Assembly: GCF_035917235.1 (NCBI RefSeq)
Contig: NZ_CP108423.1
Location: 6,105,501-6,169,500 of the forward strand
Length of the DNA: 64,000 bases
Source: Streptomyces sp. NBC_01294
GTDB lineage: Bacteria; Actinomycetota; Actinomycetes; Streptomycetales; Streptomycetaceae
Reading direction: 5' to 3'
The notes under the pieces are model-generated. The model worked only from the letters and a program-made list of their open reading frames with translations. It did no database searches and was not told where the DNA came from. A program made the translations under genes and the position numbers. This document shows, in pieces, positions 46,054-57,819 of the stretch (the first letter of the stretch is position 1; each line of letters starts with the position of its first letter).

Positions 46054-46062
46054 GTCTTGATC

Positions 46063-46758
46063 CTAGAGCGGGGGGAGCTCGGGCAGGCCGTCGCCGGCCA
46101 TGACGGCGAGGTGGGCGCCCTTGAGACCGCGTCCGGCCAGCCAGCCGAGCAGTTCGTCCTTGGGGCCCTCGAGGACCACGGGGGTGCCCTCGGTGCCGCC
46201 GGTGTGCCAGACCTGGCCGCCGTAGGAGGCGTTCAGGGTCACCGGCGGCACCTCCGGACGCCCGGACCAGCGGTCGGCGAGGAAGGCGATCTCGCGGTCG
46301 GTGAACTCCTCGGGGAGGTCGGAGAGCTCGTAACCGATGTCCAGGTCGACGTGGTGCAGGTCGACCTCGACCCAGCGGCGGAAGGGCACGTTGGCGGCGA
46401 GGTCGGTGACGCCGTTGCGCAGCTCCACGGTGCGTGACCAGTCCTGGTCGGGCTCGGTGGTGGCGAGGAAGCGGGTCGCGGAATCACGGAGGTCCGTCAG
46501 GTGTTCTTCCAGAGGCCGGCCGGCGTCGCGTGCGATGTCCGCGTCGCGCGCGGAGGCGCTCTCGTACATCGGGCGCGCCTCGAAGACGTTCACGAGGGCG
46601 TCCGCGTTGCGCGCGAGGTGGGCCAGGATGTGGCCACGGCTCCAGCCGGGGAGGTGTGACTCCTCGGACAGGCTCGCGTTGTCCAGTTTCGCGACCGCGG
46701 TCAGCAGCCGGTCCGTGGCTTCACGTACAGATCGCAGGTCGTGCACATGATCAGTCAT
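46063..46758 (-). CDS. mycothiol-dependent maleylpyruvate isomerase-like enzyme
   Basis: A 231-residue DinB-like four-helix protein of the MDMPI family. Metal-site motifs are LPGWSRGHILAHLARNADAL and RRWVEVDLHHVDLDIGYELS. These enzymes use mycothiol, the actinobacterial thiol. Substrate unknown. MTDHVHD is chosen as start: TAGGCT on the minus strand ends seven bases before the ATG and no ribosome site is seen, so it is probably leaderless. Nine bases separate it from the MBL hydrolase, giving a likely detoxification operon. Divergent from uvrA. Confidence 0.85.
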   Translation of the reverse strand: MTDHVHDLRSVREATDRLLTAVAKLDNASLSEESHLPGWSRGHILAHLARNADALVNVFEARPMYESASARDADIARDAGRPLEEHLTDLRDSATRFLATTEPDQDWSRTVELRNGVTDLAANVPFRRWVEVDLHHVDLDIGYELSDLPEEFTDREIAFLADRWSGRPEVPPVTLNASYGGQVWHTGGTEGTPVVLEGPKDELLGWLAGRGLKGAHLAVMAGDGLPELPPL

Positions 46759-46943
46759 GACGCCGAGCCTAGTGGTTTCGGGCCTCCGGCCACACGATCG
46801 GGTGAAGAGGTCTGCGGAGTGCCGTAAATCGAATGTGCGTGCTATACGCTCGAAGTTCAGACTCATCTCCACTGCAGTGGCGCCCCCCATACCCTGGGAC
46901 GGGGGCCCGTGCCCCCGCTCTCTCAAGAAAGGTGCGGACCGGC

Positions 46944-49940
<2,997 letters not shown>

Positions 49941-49987
49941 TCGCTGCGCTGGGCGGGGCGGTGCCGTGTTCGTCTGCGGCGCCGCTG

Positions 49988-50069
49988 CCGGGGGCTCTGC
50001 CCCCGGACTCCCGCGCCTCAAACGCCGGCGGGGCTGAACATTCAGCCCCGCCGGCGTTTGAGGCGCGGG
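49988..50069. repeat. inverted palindromic repeats after uvrA
   Basis: CCGGGGGC-TCT-GCCCCCGG (49988-50006) is followed by a 29-bp perfect inverted repeat (50010-50038 with 50041-50069) with a two-base loop. It is the same CGCCTCAAACGCCGGCGGGG family seen elsewhere in the window, here in head-to-head copies, and lies between convergent genes, so it should act as a bidirectional terminator. Confidence 0.9.
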
Positions 50070-50080
50070 CGCGGAGCGCG

Positions 50081-50731
50081 TTAGGAGGCCACCCCCACCG
50101 CGCGGCCGGTGTAGGCCGGGTCGGTCAGGGTGGTCAGGAGGGCGTCCGCGACGTCCGCGCGGGGGATGGCGTGGCCGCCGCGGACATTGGCGTCGATCGC
50201 GCGGCGGTAGGTGCCGGTGCGGGGCTTGTTGCGGAGCATCGGCGGGCGGATGACCGTCCACTGGGCCCCGCTCGCGCCCATCTCCGCCTCCATGACCGCG
50301 AGGTCCGCGTAGAGGTCGCGCAGGAACCTGCGCAGCAGCGGGTAGACCACCGCGCGGGTGACCAGGCTCTCGCCGTCCGGCAACGGGCCGACCGGGGCCG
50401 CGCTGACCGCCGAGAGGCGGGACACGCCCGCCCGGTCCATCGCCGCGAGGATGGCCCGTACCGCCGGGCCCGTGACCGGAGCCGCCTTGGCCTGCTTGTT
50501 GCCGGCCGCGCCGAGGGCGGAGATCACCGCCGACCGGCCCGCCAGGACGGGGACGAGCGCGTCCACGTCCGTCAGGTCGGCGATGACGGCCACCTGCAGG
50601 CGGTCGTGGGCCGGGACGTCCAGCCGCGCCGGGTTCCGTACCACCGCGGTCACCTCGTGCCCCGCGTCGAGTGCCTGCCGCACGACTTCGCGGCCGACGC
50701 CGCCCGTGGCTCCGAACACCGTGATCTTCAT
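50081..50731 (-). CDS. NAD(P)H-binding atypical short-chain reductase
   Basis: A 216-residue Rossmann protein. Opening MKITVFGATGGVGREVVRQA holds the GxxGxxG dinucleotide motif; later VAVIADLTDVDALVPVLAGR, VISALGAAGNKQAK and QWTVIRPPMLRNKPRTGTYR. It belongs to the NmrA/SDR-a5 atypical group. Substrate unknown. The start at MKITV is preferred to an upstream in-frame ATG. It is divergent from the TetR gene, and two copies of the TetR-type operator lie in the shared gap, so it is the likely target of that regulator. Confidence 0.87.
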   Translation of the reverse strand: MKITVFGATGGVGREVVRQALDAGHEVTAVVRNPARLDVPAHDRLQVAVIADLTDVDALVPVLAGRSAVISALGAAGNKQAKAAPVTGPAVRAILAAMDRAGVSRLSAVSAAPVGPLPDGESLVTRAVVYPLLRRFLRDLYADLAVMEAEMGASGAQWTVIRPPMLRNKPRTGTYRRAIDANVRGGHAIPRADVADALLTTLTDPAYTGRAVGVAS

Positions 50732-50779
50732 GGTTGCCCCCAGGGCCGAAGAAGAAGCGGAACGAGAGGTGGGTGAGGT

Positions 50780-50799
50780 GGGTGAGTGTTTACTCACCC
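50780..50799. promoter_or_regulatory. TetR-type operator 1
   Basis: GGGTGAGTGTTTACTCACCC: perfect 8-bp arms around GTTT. It lies 48 bases from the reductase start codon and 23 bases before the TetR ATG. Confidence 0.75.
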
Positions 50800-50812
50800 C
50801 CTTCTCGCGCTA

Positions 50813-50832
50813 GGGTGAGTGAATGCTCACCT
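50813..50832. promoter_or_regulatory. TetR-type operator 2 over tetR start
   Basis: GGGTGAGTGAATGCTCACCT aligns base for base with operator 1 except the centre and last base. It covers the TetR start codon (ATG 50823) and part of its -10 TAGGGT (50811-50816). Confidence 0.7.
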
Positions 50833-51428
50833 CGAAGTCAAGCCGCCCCACCCCGGAGCGTCTGCTCGACGCCGCCGAGAAGCTGATGCGCACCAGCGGC
50901 CTGGCCAACGCCACCACCAAGGCCATCGCCCGCGAGGCCGGCTGCTCGGAGGCGGCGCTCTACAAGCACTTCGCGAACAAGGAGGAGCTGTTCGTCCGCG
51001 TGCTGATGGAGCGCACCCCCAACGCGGGCCCGCTCATGGCGGCCCTGCAGGCCGAACCGGGGGAGCTGGGGGTCGAGGAGGGGCTCGCCGCCGTCGCCCT
51101 GCACGCCTCGCTCTTCTACGCCGACGCCATGCCCATGGCCGCCTCGCTCTTTGCCGAGCCCGCCCTGCTCACCCGCCACCGCGAGGGTGTCCAGGAGATC
51201 GGGGCCGGCCCGCATCTGGTCCTCGACGCGCTCGCCGGGCGGCTGCGGCGCGAGCGCGACGCCGGCCGGCTGCGGCCCGACGCCGATCCGCGGGCCGCCG
51301 CGGCCCTGCTGCTCGGCGCCTGCTTCCAGCGGGCCTTCTTCCTGCACTTCTCCGGCGCCCAAGTGGTCCAGCCGGTCGAGGAGTTCGCCCCGGCCGTGGC
51401 CCGGACCGTCTGGGCCGCGCTGCGCTGA
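50823..51428 (+). CDS. TetR/AcrR-family regulator
   Basis: A 201-residue repressor. The N-terminal helix-turn-helix is TPERLLDAAEKLMRTSGLAN, TTKAIAREAGCSEAALYKHF and ANKEELFVRVLMERTP; the rest is the helical ligand domain (TetR_C). TAGGGT lies six bases before the ATG and there is no ribosome site, so its message is likely leaderless. Two matching palindromes flank this promoter, one across the start codon, indicating autorepression and control of the divergent reductase. Ligand unknown. Confidence 0.93.
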   Translation: MLTSKSSRPTPERLLDAAEKLMRTSGLANATTKAIAREAGCSEAALYKHFANKEELFVRVLMERTPNAGPLMAALQAEPGELGVEEGLAAVALHASLFYADAMPMAASLFAEPALLTRHREGVQEIGAGPHLVLDALAGRLRRERDAGRLRPDADPRAAAALLLGACFQRAFFLHFSGAQVVQPVEEFAPAVARTVWAALR

Positions 51429-51432
51429 AGCG

Positions 51433-52317
51433 TCAGAGCTCCGCCGCGTACGGCGGCTCCGCGCCCGCCCGGGTGCAGGTCAGGGCCGCCGCGCGGGCGG
51501 CGTAGGCCAAGACGTCCGGCCAGTCCACCGGCCCGCCCGGCCCGTCCGGGCCGTCGGCGAGCCGGTGCAGCAGGGCGGCGTTGACGGTGTCGCCCGCCCC
51601 GATCGTGTCGGCCACCACGACCGGGCGGGCCGCCGCCGAGTACTCCGCGCCCTCCCGCGTCCAGACCGTCAGGCCCGCCGCGCCCCGGGTCAGCACCACC
51701 GCCGACGGCCCGGCCGCCAGCCAGTCGGAGACCCGGCCGCCCAGCCAGGCCGCGTCCTCCTCAGACAGCTTGAGGATGCTCGTGTGCGGCAGCAGCCGGT
51801 CCAGGAAGCGCGCGCGGTACGCCGCCGGGTCCGCGATCAGCGCCGGCCGGATGTTGGGGTCCAGGAGGGTCAGCAGCCCGCGCCGTGACTCCCGGCGCAG
51901 CAGGGCCTCGTACGCGCTCGCGCCCGGTTCCAGGACCAGGGAGCAGGTGCCGAGCGCGAGGGCCCGTACGCCGTCCGGGAGGGCGGGCGGCAGGGTGAAC
52001 AGCCGGTCCGCCGTGCCCTCGACGTAGAAGCCGTACGAGGCCGAGCCGTCCGGGGCCAGCGAGGGCACGGCGAGGGTGGTCGGCTCCGGTCCGCGCTGGA
52101 CCATGGACACGTCCACCCCGGCCGCCCGCAGCCCGGCCAGCAGGCTCTCCCCGAAGCCGTCCGCCGACACCCGGGAGCAGAAGGCCACCTGCGCGCCGAG
52201 CCGCCCGAGGGCGAGCGCGGTGTTGTACGGTCCTCCGCCCGGCCGGGGCAGCAGGGCGCCGGGCGGCCGGTCCACGGGCACCAGGTCGATGAGGGCTTCT
52301 CCGCCGACGACGATCAC
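51433..52317 (-). CDS. PfkB-family carbohydrate kinase
   Basis: A 294-residue sugar kinase. It opens MIVVGGEALIDLVPVD, typical of fructokinase-like PfkB members, then RPGGGPYNTALALGRLGAQV and the C-terminal ADTIGAGDTVNAALLHRLAD with the catalytic Asp. Sugar unknown; fructose is plausible. GTG start with TAGCTT seven bases upstream and no ribosome site, indicating a leaderless transcript. Convergent with tetR, with only four bases between stops. Confidence 0.88.
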   Translation of the reverse strand: MIVVGGEALIDLVPVDRPPGALLPRPGGGPYNTALALGRLGAQVAFCSRVSADGFGESLLAGLRAAGVDVSMVQRGPEPTTLAVPSLAPDGSASYGFYVEGTADRLFTLPPALPDGVRALALGTCSLVLEPGASAYEALLRRESRRGLLTLLDPNIRPALIADPAAYRARFLDRLLPHTSILKLSEEDAAWLGGRVSDWLAAGPSAVVLTRGAAGLTVWTREGAEYSAAARPVVVADTIGAGDTVNAALLHRLADGPDGPGGPVDWPDVLAYAARAAALTCTRAGAEPPYAAEL

Positions 52318-52440
52318 GCGGGGGAAGCTACCCCATGCGACGGCGGTATCGTCGGGTGGGCCGGTGACCCGGCCGGGCTCCGGCCCGCGCCCGCCCGCCC
52401 GCGCCCCCGCCCCACCGTGCCCGCACCTCAGGAGAACCGC

Positions 52441-52872
52441 ATGCCCGCGCCGCAGTCAGCCGCCCGCCGTACCGTCCTCAAGGGCGCCGCCGCGCTCGCC
52501 GGGGCCGCCGGCGGCGCGGTGACGCTCGCGGCCTGCTCCACGGCGACCAACAGCGGGGGCAACACCCCCGCGACCCCGACCGCACCGGTGGACCTGGGCG
52601 CCGCGGCCGACGTCCCGGTGGGCGGCGCGAAGCTCTACCGGGAGAAGAAGCTGATCGTCAGCTGCCCGGCGGAGGGCCGGTACGCGGCGTTCAGCGCCCA
52701 GTGCACGCACGCCGGCTGCGTCCTGGACAAGATCGTCGAAGGCGAGGGCAACTGCCCCTGCCACGGCAGCCGCTTCGACGTGACCACCGGCAAGGTCCTC
52801 AAGGGGCCCGCCACCGACCCGCTGCCCGCCGTCCCGGTCAAGGCGGAGAACGGCAGGCTCGTCGCGGGCTGA
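52441..52872 (+). CDS. Tat-exported Rieske [2Fe-2S] lipoprotein
   Basis: A 143-residue protein. The N-terminus has a twin-arginine motif (ARRTVLKGAAALAGAAGG) and a lipobox (LAAC), then a Thr/Pro linker and a small Rieske domain. Cluster ligands are in CTHAGC (Cys88, His90) and CPCHGSRF (Cys105, His108), with the usual disulfide Cys pair. It is likely a membrane-tethered periplasmic-side electron carrier; partner unknown. AGGAGAA precedes the ATG; an in-frame ATG eight codons earlier contains that site. The gap 52318-52440 carries nothing else. Confidence 0.92.
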   Translation: MPAPQSAARRTVLKGAAALAGAAGGAVTLAACSTATNSGGNTPATPTAPVDLGAAADVPVGGAKLYREKKLIVSCPAEGRYAAFSAQCTHAGCVLDKIVEGEGNCPCHGSRFDVTTGKVLKGPATDPLPAVPVKAENGRLVAG

Positions 52873-52875
52873 CCC

Positions 52876-52955
52876 GCCCGACCGGCGGGCGGCCCGACCG
52901 CCCGCCCCCGACCGCCCGACCGCCCGACCGCCCGCCCCCGACCGACCGCCCTCCC
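52876..52955. repeat. CCCGACCG-rich simple-sequence tract
   Basis: A pyrimidine-rich block after the Rieske stop made of CCGACCGCC/CGCCC units. A 21-base segment starting at 52893 is repeated exactly at 52923. It contains a small GCCCG/CGGGC hairpin and may act as a terminator. Confidence 0.7.
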
Positions 52956-52960
52956 GGGAC

Positions 52961-53893
52961 TCAGTCCCAGTCCCAGGCGATCCCGAGGATCCCGCGCCGG
53001 ACCGCCTGCTCCACCAGGTGCACCGCCCGGTGCCGGCCGCTCGGCGTCAGGTCCGCGACGGCGGTGCGCGGGGCCTCGGGACCGGTGCGGGCGAAGCGCC
53101 GGCAGCGCACCGGCAGGGCCGCCTCGTCGAAGCGGACCTGGAGCATGTACTGGCCGCCCGCGTAGCTGAAGCCGCGCACGTACTCGCTGCTGCGGGCGCC
53201 GGTGCCGTCCTCGATGCCGTAGCCGAAGACGTACGTGTCCCCGCGCCGCAGCCGTGCGTCGAAGAGCAGCTCCGCGACCACCACCCCGCCCTCCGGATGG
53301 CACCGCACCCGGCCCGTGCGGCAGTTCTCGTACGCCGTCACGCGCATCCGGGACACGTCGCAGCCCGGGTCGCCGTGGTGGACGGCGAGGTAGCGGTCGA
53401 CCCCGTCGCGGTGCGCCCGGACGATCTGCTGCGACTCGCGGACCCGCATCTCGCCCGCCGGTCCGATGCGGACCCGCTCGTGGTGCCCGACCGAGTGCAG
53501 TCCGCCGTCCGGCGGGAGCTCCATCCCGTCCAGCAGCCGCTCCACCGTCCCGCCCATGCTGAACAGGGCCCGGTACGGGCGGGTGGCCGGACGGGCGGGC
53601 CCGGAGTCCGGCTCCGGGGCGGCCAGCAGGCGCACGAGGGCGCCGCCGGGCAGCTCCAGGATCTGCTCCAGGGCGGTGACGGCCCTCAGCGACTCCGCCT
53701 TGCGCGGCCGTCGGGCGCCCTGCTGCCAGTAACTGAGGCTGGTGACACCGACCTTGATGCCCTGGGCCGCGAGCCGGTGCTGCACCCGGTGCAGGGGGAG
53801 TCCGCGCGCGGCGAGGGCGGCGCGCAGGGCGAGGTGGAAGGGGCCGCCGCGCAGCAGACGGCCGAGTTCCGCCGTGTCCCCCGTCGGCCGCAT
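52961..53893 (-). CDS. XRE-like DNA-binding protein of unknown function
   Basis: A 310-residue protein. The N-terminal 70 residues look like a helix-turn-helix (VQHRLAAQGIKVGVTSLSYW, QQGARRPRKAESLRAVTALE). The rest, from about 110, is a beta-rich domain with SMGGTVERLLDGMELPPDGG, VHHGDPGCDVSRMRVTAYEN and several Cys. No known ligand domain is recognised. The ATG follows GAGGAGTCGCC. A 14-bp palindrome TGTGAACGTTCACA lies in its leader, and two further CGTTCACAC copies lie upstream, suggesting self-regulation. Divergent from the C70 protease pair. Confidence 0.6.
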   Translation of the reverse strand: MRPTGDTAELGRLLRGGPFHLALRAALAARGLPLHRVQHRLAAQGIKVGVTSLSYWQQGARRPRKAESLRAVTALEQILELPGGALVRLLAAPEPDSGPARPATRPYRALFSMGGTVERLLDGMELPPDGGLHSVGHHERVRIGPAGEMRVRESQQIVRAHRDGVDRYLAVHHGDPGCDVSRMRVTAYENCRTGRVRCHPEGGVVVAELLFDARLRRGDTYVFGYGIEDGTGARSSEYVRGFSYAGGQYMLQVRFDEAALPVRCRRFARTGPEAPRTAVADLTPSGRHRAVHLVEQAVRRGILGIAWDWD

Positions 53894-53904
53894 GGCGACT
53901 CCTC

Positions 53905-54013
53905 TGTGAACGTTCACACGCGCCACGCGCCGGCGCGGAGGATCGCGGCGGCGGTTCCGGGGGACCAGGTGAAACGGCAGCAACCGTTCACACCACAGCC
54001 CCACCGTTCACAC
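53905..54013. promoter_or_regulatory. GTTCACAC motif cluster in divergent promoter region
   Basis: TGTGAACGTTCACA (53905-53918) is a perfect palindrome. CGTTCACAC recurs at 53911, 53985 and 54005, the last two exactly 20 bases apart. They lie between the XRE-like gene and the protease pair, and are candidate operators for that regulator. Confidence 0.6.
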
Positions 54014-54130
54014 TGCGATGTCACCGCGTATTGAAGCGTGTTGACCTGATCGCGACAACTCCCCGATGCTCCTCCACAGCGTCCGGACGCGCTCCTCCAC
54101 CCCCCCACTCCCCACCTCGGGAGGAACGCG

Positions 54131-54730
54131 ATGCGCAACCGAAACCGGCGGCTTTCCCCGGCCGCCCTCCTCACCGTCCTGCTCCTCGCCCTGTCCGCCG
54201 GCACCGCCACCGCCGCCGATGCCGGCTCGGACACCGCGAGCGCAGCCCTCGCCTCCAAGCGGCTGAACATCACCATGCAGGCGCAGGCCAAGACCAACTG
54301 GTGCTGGGCCGCGGGCGGCAACACCATCGCCACCTGGTTCGGCCGCACCTACAGCCAGAACCAGTTCTGCAACGCCGCCTTCAACCGCCAGCAGGGCACC
54401 GACTGCCCCAACAACCAGGCCACTCTCGGCAACGTCCAGACCGGGCTGCGCTGGGCGGGCATCAACCCCGGCTCGTACGTGAACGGCTGGCTCCAGTACT
54501 CCACCGTCCAGACCGAGATCAACGCCAACCGCCCGATCGAGACCCGGATCCAGTGGTCGGGCGGCGGCGGCCACATGCACGTCGTCTACGGCTACGACAC
54601 CGCGAGCAACTGGGTCTACTGGGGAGACCCCTGGCCCTCCAGCGACCGCTACAACTGGGCCTCGCACGCCTGGTACGTCAACAACAACACCTTCTCCTGG
54701 ACCCACTCGCTCTACCGGATCGGGGCGTGA
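54131..54730 (+). CDS. secreted papain-like cysteine protease (C70/AvrRpt2 type)
   Basis: A 199-residue exported protein: signal peptide (SPAALLTVLLLALSAGTATA) and a papain-fold catalytic domain. Catalytic Cys58 is in KTNWCWAAGG, His148/His150 in GGGGHMHVVYGYD, and WGDPW near 165 supplies the Asp/Asn. NNQATLGNVQTGLRW and INANRPIETRIQW lie between. This is the C70 family, best known from the plant effector AvrRpt2. The substrate is unknown. GGGAGGAACG precedes the ATG. It overlaps or abuts the following membrane protein gene. Confidence 0.86.
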   Translation: MRNRNRRLSPAALLTVLLLALSAGTATAADAGSDTASAALASKRLNITMQAQAKTNWCWAAGGNTIATWFGRTYSQNQFCNAAFNRQQGTDCPNNQATLGNVQTGLRWAGINPGSYVNGWLQYSTVQTEINANRPIETRIQWSGGGGHMHVVYGYDTASNWVYWGDPWPSSDRYNWASHAWYVNNNTFSWTHSLYRIGA

Positions 54731-54735
54731 CCGCC

Positions 54736-55509
54736 ATGACGCTGCGCGCCACCACCGCCGGCGCGGTCCTCGCCGCCACCGCCCTCCTCGGGCTCGCCCC
54801 GCAGGCGTCCGCGGCCCCCGTGCCCCAGCCCCAGGCCGCCACCGCCGAGACCAGGGCCGCCGCCGCGCAGGCGGCTGCCGCCCCCGACACCCTGGCCACC
54901 CTCTCCCGCTTCTTCGCCCGGGAGGGCCGGCTCTCCCCGGCCGCCGCGCGGCCCCGCATCGAGGGCGAGGCGATACCGGTCCACCACCTCTCCCCGGACT
55001 TCGTCGCGGGCAAGGCGGGCGCGTCCGTCGCCCGCCTGGAGTTCCTCGCCAGCAAGGCGGTCTCCTCCGACGGGCAGCAGGCCGCCCTGTGGACGGCGAA
55101 GACGGAGGCCGGCTGGCAGGTCGTGAACATCGCCACCGGCGACGACGAATTCCGTTACGCGCGGCTGGGCGCCGAGAGACTGCCCGGCGGGACGGTCTTC
55201 CGGGAACCGCAGATCGACGCCTGGTACGTGGCCGGGCCGAGCCGGGTGCTGCCGCTGGACGAGGACGCGGTGCGGGCCGTCGGCGCCGGGGGCACCACGC
55301 TGAACGCCTACCGGGCCCGGGTCGGGGCGGCGTACGGGGACAAGCTTCCCGGCTCCGCCTATGCCGAAGGGGGCGTGGCGGGTGGTTACGCGGAGCCCGG
55401 CCCGCAGGACTCCGGGGCTCCGGTGGCCATGGCGGCCGTCGGTGTGGCGCTCGCGCTGGGTGCTGCCGGGGTGTCGGCCCTGCGGCGCCGCCGGCCCGCC
55501 GTCGCGTAG
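54736..55509 (+). CDS. secreted, C-terminally membrane-anchored protein
   Basis: A 257-residue protein: signal peptide (MTLRATTAGAVLAATALLGL), an Ala-rich region, a soluble domain with LSRFFAREGRLSPAAARPRI, ALWTAKTEAGWQVVNIATGD and AWYVAGPSRVLPLDEDAVRA, and a C-terminal helix (VAMAAVGVALALGAAGVSAL) with a RRRR stop. Family not recognised. It starts six bases after the protease stop (or at GTG 54727 overlapping it), so the two are translationally linked. It may hold, inhibit or present the protease at the membrane; this is inference. Confidence 0.7.
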   Translation: MTLRATTAGAVLAATALLGLAPQASAAPVPQPQAATAETRAAAAQAAAAPDTLATLSRFFAREGRLSPAAARPRIEGEAIPVHHLSPDFVAGKAGASVARLEFLASKAVSSDGQQAALWTAKTEAGWQVVNIATGDDEFRYARLGAERLPGGTVFREPQIDAWYVAGPSRVLPLDEDAVRAVGAGGTTLNAYRARVGAAYGDKLPGSAYAEGGVAGGYAEPGPQDSGAPVAMAAVGVALALGAAGVSALRRRRPAVA

Positions 55510-55587
55510 CCATTGCCCCCGCAGGGCCCGGCTCCCCGCCAGGTGCCGGGCCCTGCAGGGCCTTCCCCCACCCCGCCCTTTCACCGT

Positions 55588-55720
55588 TTCCCGGGGCTCC
55601 GCCCCGGACCCCGCGCCTCAAACGCCGGCGGGGCTGGTTGGGGGGCTCCGCCCTGCCCGGACCCCGCGCCTCAAGCGCCGGCGGGGCTGAATCCCAGCCC
55701 CGCCGGCGCTTGAGGCGGGG
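55588..55720. repeat. palindromic repeat cluster before uvrC
   Basis: Two direct copies of the GCGCCTCAA-type repeat (55613 and 55666) and an inverted copy. The last two form a perfect 23-bp stem (55667-55689 with 55695-55717) with a five-base loop, a strong terminator. It fills most of the 303-base gap 55510-55812; the remainder holds the uvrC promoter. Confidence 0.85.
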
Positions 55721-55782
55721 CGCGGAGCGCCGTAGGGGGGTCCCCGGCAAGCCCGCACACCGCGCCGGAGGCGTACGGTCCG

Positions 55783-55805
55783 TTGTCAGCCCGCGCAAGT
55801 AGGGT
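55783..55805 (+). promoter_or_regulatory. RecA-NDp/PafBC-type damage promoter of uvrC operon
   Basis: TTGTCAGCC (55783-55791), eight bases, TAGGGT (55800-55805). Seven of nine upstream positions match TTGTCRGTG, spacing exact. The -10 ends seven bases before the uvrC ATG without a ribosome site. Confidence 0.6.
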
Positions 55806-55812
55806 GGTTGGC

Positions 55813-57819
55813 ATGGCCGACCCTTCCAGTTACCGCCCCAAGCCGGGACAGATCCCCGACTCCCCGGGGGTCTACAAGTTCCGTGACGAGCACCGCCGGG
55901 TGATCTACGTCGGGAAGGCCAAGAGCCTGCGCCAGCGCCTGGCCAGCTACTTCCAGGACGTCGCCGGCCTGCATCCCCGTACCGCCACCATGGTGACCAC
56001 GGCCGCCTCCGTCGAGTGGACCGTGGTCTCCACCGAGGTCGAGGCGCTCCAGCTGGAGTACTCGTGGATCAAGGAGTTCGACCCCCGGTTCAACGTCAAG
56101 TACCGGGACGACAAGAGCTACCCCTCGCTCGCCGTCACCCTCAATGAGGAGTACCCGCGGGTCCAGGTCATGCGCGGGCCCAAGAAGAAGGGCGTGCGCT
56201 ACTTCGGTCCGTACGGGCACGCCTGGGCCATCCGCGAGACCGTCGACCTGATGCTGCGGGTGTTCCCGGTACGGACGTGCTCCGCGGGAGTGTTCAAGCG
56301 CTCCGCCCAGATCGGCCGGCCTTGCCTGCTCGGCTACATCGGCAAGTGCTCCGCGCCCTGCGTCGGCCGGGTCACCCCCGAGGAGCACCGCGAACTGGCC
56401 GAGGACTTCTGCGACTTCATGGCCGGCCGCACCGGCACCTACCTCTCCCGGCTGGAGAAGGAGATGCACATCGCGGCCGAGGACATGGAGTACGAGAAGG
56501 CCGCCCGGCTGCGCGACGACATCGGGGCGCTGCGCCGGGCCATGGAGAAGAACGCCGTGGTGCTCGCCGACGCCACCGACGCCGACCTGATCGCGGTCGC
56601 CGAGGACGAGCTCGAGGCCGCGGTGCAGATCTTCCACGTCCGCGGCGGCCGGGTCCGCGGCCAGCGCGGCTGGGTCACCGACAAGGTCGAGGCCGTCGAC
56701 ACGGCCGGGCTCGTCGAGCACGCCCTCCAGCAGCTGTACGGCGAGGAGAAGGGCGAGGCGGTCCCCAAGGAGGTGCTGGTCCCGGCGCTCCCCGAGGACA
56801 CGCCCGCGCTGAACCAGTGGCTCGCCGACCGCCGGGGGTCCCAGGTCAGCCTGCGGATACCGCAGCGCGGCGACAAGAAGGCCCTGATGGAGACCGTCCA
56901 CCGCAACGCGCTGCAGTCCCTCGCCCTGCACAAGACCAGGCGCGCCAGCGACCTCACCACCCGCTCGCGGGCCCTGGAGGAGATCGCACAGGCCCTGGAG
57001 CTCGACAGCGCCCCGCTGCGCATCGAGTGCTTCGACATCTCCCACCTCCAGGGCGACGACGTCGTCGCCTCGATGGTGGTCTTCGAGGACGGGCTGGCCC
57101 GCAAGGGCGAGTACCGGCGCTTCCAGATCAAGTCCTTCGAGGGGCAGGACGACGTCCGCTCCATGCACGAGGTGGTCTCCCGGCGCTTCCGCCGCTACCT
57201 CCAGGAGAAGCTGAAGACGGGCGAGTGGGAGGCCGAGGACGGCCAGGCCCCGGAGGAGGACGACGGGCGCCCCAAGCGCTTCGCGTACCCGCCCCAGCTC
57301 ATCGTGGTCGACGGCGGGCAGCCGCAGGTCGCCGCCGCCAAGCGCGCCCTGGAGGAGCTCGGGGTCGACGACGTCGCCGTGTGCGGCCTGGCCAAGCGCC
57401 TGGAGGAGGTCTGGCTGCCCGGCGAGGACGACCCCGTCGTGCTGCCCCGCACCAGCGAGGGCCTCTACCTGCTCCAGCGGGTGCGTGACGAAGCCCACCG
57501 GTTCGCCATCCAGTACCAGCGCAACAAGCGCGGCAAGCGCTTGAAGTCCGGCCCGCTGGACGTGGTGCCCGGCCTCGGCGAGAGCCGCAAGCAGGCCCTG
57601 ATCAAGCACTTCGGTTCGGTGAAGAAGCTGAGACAGGCGACAATCGACCAGATCTGCGAGGTCCCGGGCATAGGCCGGAAGACGGCCGAGACGGTGGCCG
57701 CGGCCCTCGCCCAGGCGGTTCCCGCTGGTCCTGCCGTCAACACGGCGACAGGAGAGATCATTGAGGATGAGACCCCCGCGCCCGCGGGAGCATCGTCCGA
57801 ACGGGGGACCGAGCAATGA
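55813..57819 (+). CDS. uvrC: excinuclease ABC subunit C
   Basis: A 668-residue endonuclease that makes both incisions in excision repair. GIY-YIG domain: [20 protein letters not shown] then [20 protein letters not shown]. The UVR motif near 200-235 is [20 protein letters not shown]. The RNase H-like half has [20 protein letters not shown] and [20 protein letters not shown]; the C-terminus has helix-hairpin-helix [15 protein letters not shown]. Its stop overlaps the rapZ start (ATGA). It heads uvrC-rapZ-yvcK-whiA, so a damage promoter could reach these regulators. Confidence 0.98.
   Translation: MADPSSYRPKPGQIPDSPGVYKFRDEHRRVIYVGKAKSLRQRLASYFQDVAGLHPRTATMVTTAASVEWTVVSTEVEALQLEYSWIKEFDPRFNVKYRDDKSYPSLAVTLNEEYPRVQVMRGPKKKGVRYFGPYGHAWAIRETVDLMLRVFPVRTCSAGVFKRSAQIGRPCLLGYIGKCSAPCVGRVTPEEHRELAEDFCDFMAGRTGTYLSRLEKEMHIAAEDMEYEKAARLRDDIGALRRAMEKNAVVLADATDADLIAVAEDELEAAVQIFHVRGGRVRGQRGWVTDKVEAVDTAGLVEHALQQLYGEEKGEAVPKEVLVPALPEDTPALNQWLADRRGSQVSLRIPQRGDKKALMETVHRNALQSLALHKTRRASDLTTRSRALEEIAQALELDSAPLRIECFDISHLQGDDVVASMVVFEDGLARKGEYRRFQIKSFEGQDDVRSMHEVVSRRFRRYLQEKLKTGEWEAEDGQAPEEDDGRPKRFAYPPQLIVVDGGQPQVAAAKRALEELGVDDVAVCGLAKRLEEVWLPGEDDPVVLPRTSEGLYLLQRVRDEAHRFAIQYQRNKRGKRLKSGPLDVVPGLGESRKQALIKHFGSVKKLRQATIDQICEVPGIGRKTAETVAAALAQAVPAGPAVNTATGEIIEDETPAPAGASSERGTEQ

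Noticed and set aside
38943..46437. Very long plus-strand open frames (1382 and 1185 codons) overlapping uvrB, terD, terC and the MHS gene.
   Set aside because: They are Arg/Pro/Gly-rich shadows produced by high third-position GC; the other frames carry recognised proteins with proper starts.
46831..46842. GAATGTGCGTGC as a LexA (SOS) box before uvrA.
   Set aside because: Two of the eight defined positions of GAACNNNNGTTC are wrong, so it is not convincing without a score or binding data.
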